Assembly (NCBI GenBank): GCA_947446835.1
Contig: CANFHS010000146.1
Span: 1 to 6,087 of the forward strand
From: Bacteriovoracaceae bacterium
Lineage (GTDB): Bacteria > Bdellovibrionota > UBA1018
Reading direction: 5' to 3'
DNA: 6,087 bases
Both the position numbers and the translations under genes were made by a program. The notes beneath the pieces are model-generated. The model was not told where the DNA came from and did not search any database. It was given only the letters and a program-made list of their open reading frames with translations. Shown piece by piece: positions 5,593 to 6,087 of this stretch. How positions within the stretch are numbered: position 1 is the stretch's first letter; the number at the start of each line of letters is the position of its first letter.

Positions 5593-6087
5593 ATGAACAC
5601 TTCCAAGGATTCCGTCTACTTCGTCAGCCTGGGTTGCCCCAAGAACCTGGTCGACAGCCAGGTCATGCTGGGCATGCTCCGCAATGAGCGCTACAGCATC
5701 ACCGACAATCCTCAGGATGCGCGCGTCATCATCGTGAACACCTGCTCGTTCATCGAAGCCTCCAAGGAGGAGTCGATCGAGACCATCCTCGAGATGGCCG
5801 AGCTGAAGGAGTCCGGCCAGTGCAAGGTGCTGGTGGCCTCGGGCTGCCTGCCCCAGCGCTACGCCAAGGACCTCGAAAAGGAGATGCCGGAAGTCGACCT
5901 GTTCATCGGCACCGGCCAGTACCACCGCATCACCGAGCTGCTGGATGCCCACGGCAAGGCCCTCGAAGAAGGCGCGCCGCTGCCCAAGCGCTCGTACATC
6001 GACCAACCGGCCTTCATCCACACCGAGAAGGATCCCCGCGTCCACACCGGGCCGGCCTACTCGGCGTACCTGAAGCTTTCCGAAGGC
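5593..6087 (+). CDS. rimO: Ribosomal protein S12 methylthiotransferase RimO (3' partial)
   Basis: 165 codons are visible and the frame runs off the right edge. RimO is a radical SAM enzyme with two 4Fe-4S clusters that adds a methylthio group to a conserved Asp of ribosomal protein S12 (Asp89 in E. coli). The visible part is the N-terminal methylthiotransferase domain. Its three cluster-binding cysteines are Cys15 (VSLGCPKNLVDS), Cys51 (VNTCSFIEASKEES) and Cys85 (ASGCLPQRY). SLGCPKNLVDS is the hallmark of RimO as opposed to the tRNA enzymes MiaB and MtaB. The last codons, YLKLSEG, lead directly into the expected radical SAM C-x3-C-x2-C motif, which lies outside the window. ATG 5593 is taken as start because it places the SLGC motif at the usual distance. 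An in-frame GTG at 5578 would add VPETH. Neither has a strong Shine-Dalgarno sequence, so coupling to yajQ is likely. Confidence 0.96.
   Translation, partial: MNTSKDSVYFVSLGCPKNLVDSQVMLGMLRNERYSITDNPQDARVIIVNTCSFIEASKEESIETILEMAELKESGQCKVLVASGCLPQRYAKDLEKEMPEVDLFIGTGQYHRITELLDAHGKALEEGAPLPKRSYIDQPAFIHTEKDPRVHTGPAYSAYLKLSEG

Noticed and set aside
2875..6045. A 1056-codon open frame on the minus strand across the GH92 gene, yajQ and rimO
   Set aside because: Its codons lie exactly opposite those of the three sense genes, which share one frame. Minus-strand stops there need sense TTA, CTA or TCA codons, which GC-biased genes avoid. The translation is low-complexity and resembles no known protein, while the sense genes are well-recognised families.

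Overview
The window is GC-rich DNA read entirely on the + strand, and it is almost fully coding. A LolA homologue implies an outer membrane, so the host is Gram-negative. The base composition, the Ig-repeat surface protein and the LolA / GH92 / YajQ / RimO gene mix would fit a high-GC 'deltaproteobacterial' lineage (Bdellovibrionota or Myxococcota-like). That placement is inference; no taxonomic marker here is decisive.

Layout. (1) 1-2106 is the 3' part of a gene entering from the left. It encodes a secreted or surface protein built of Ig-like repeats of 87-90 residues, each with a Cys pair, closed by a different C-terminal beta-sandwich-like domain. (2) 2107-2138 is a short AT-richer gap. 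(3) 2139-2777 is lolA, a periplasmic lipoprotein carrier. (4) 2782-5031, only 4 nt after lolA, is a glycoside hydrolase family 92 (alpha-mannosidase family) protein. (5) 5032-5073 is a second short AT-richer gap with a promoter-like pattern. (6) 5074-5571 is yajQ (UPF0234 nucleotide-binding protein). (7) 5593-6087 is the N-terminal third of rimO, the ribosomal protein S12 methylthiotransferase; the window ends just before its radical SAM cysteines. rimO has no stop codon in the window, and an alternative GTG start lies in frame 15 nt upstream.

How the genes may work together. lolA and the GH92 gene look translationally coupled and probably form one transcript, although lipoprotein sorting and mannoside hydrolysis have no obvious functional link. 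yajQ and rimO are 21 nt apart and look like a second unit; rimO encodes an Fe-S enzyme that acts on the ribosome. The two gaps share a TGACTAA(A/T)T core resembling the left half of an IscR/Rrf2-type operator. No factor-independent terminator, tRNA, rRNA, CRISPR array or insertion sequence was seen.

No clearly new multi-gene system is evident. The points most worth a second look are the mosaic Cys-paired Ig array, the divergent GH92 enzyme beside lolA, and the unusual start regions of lolA and yajQ.
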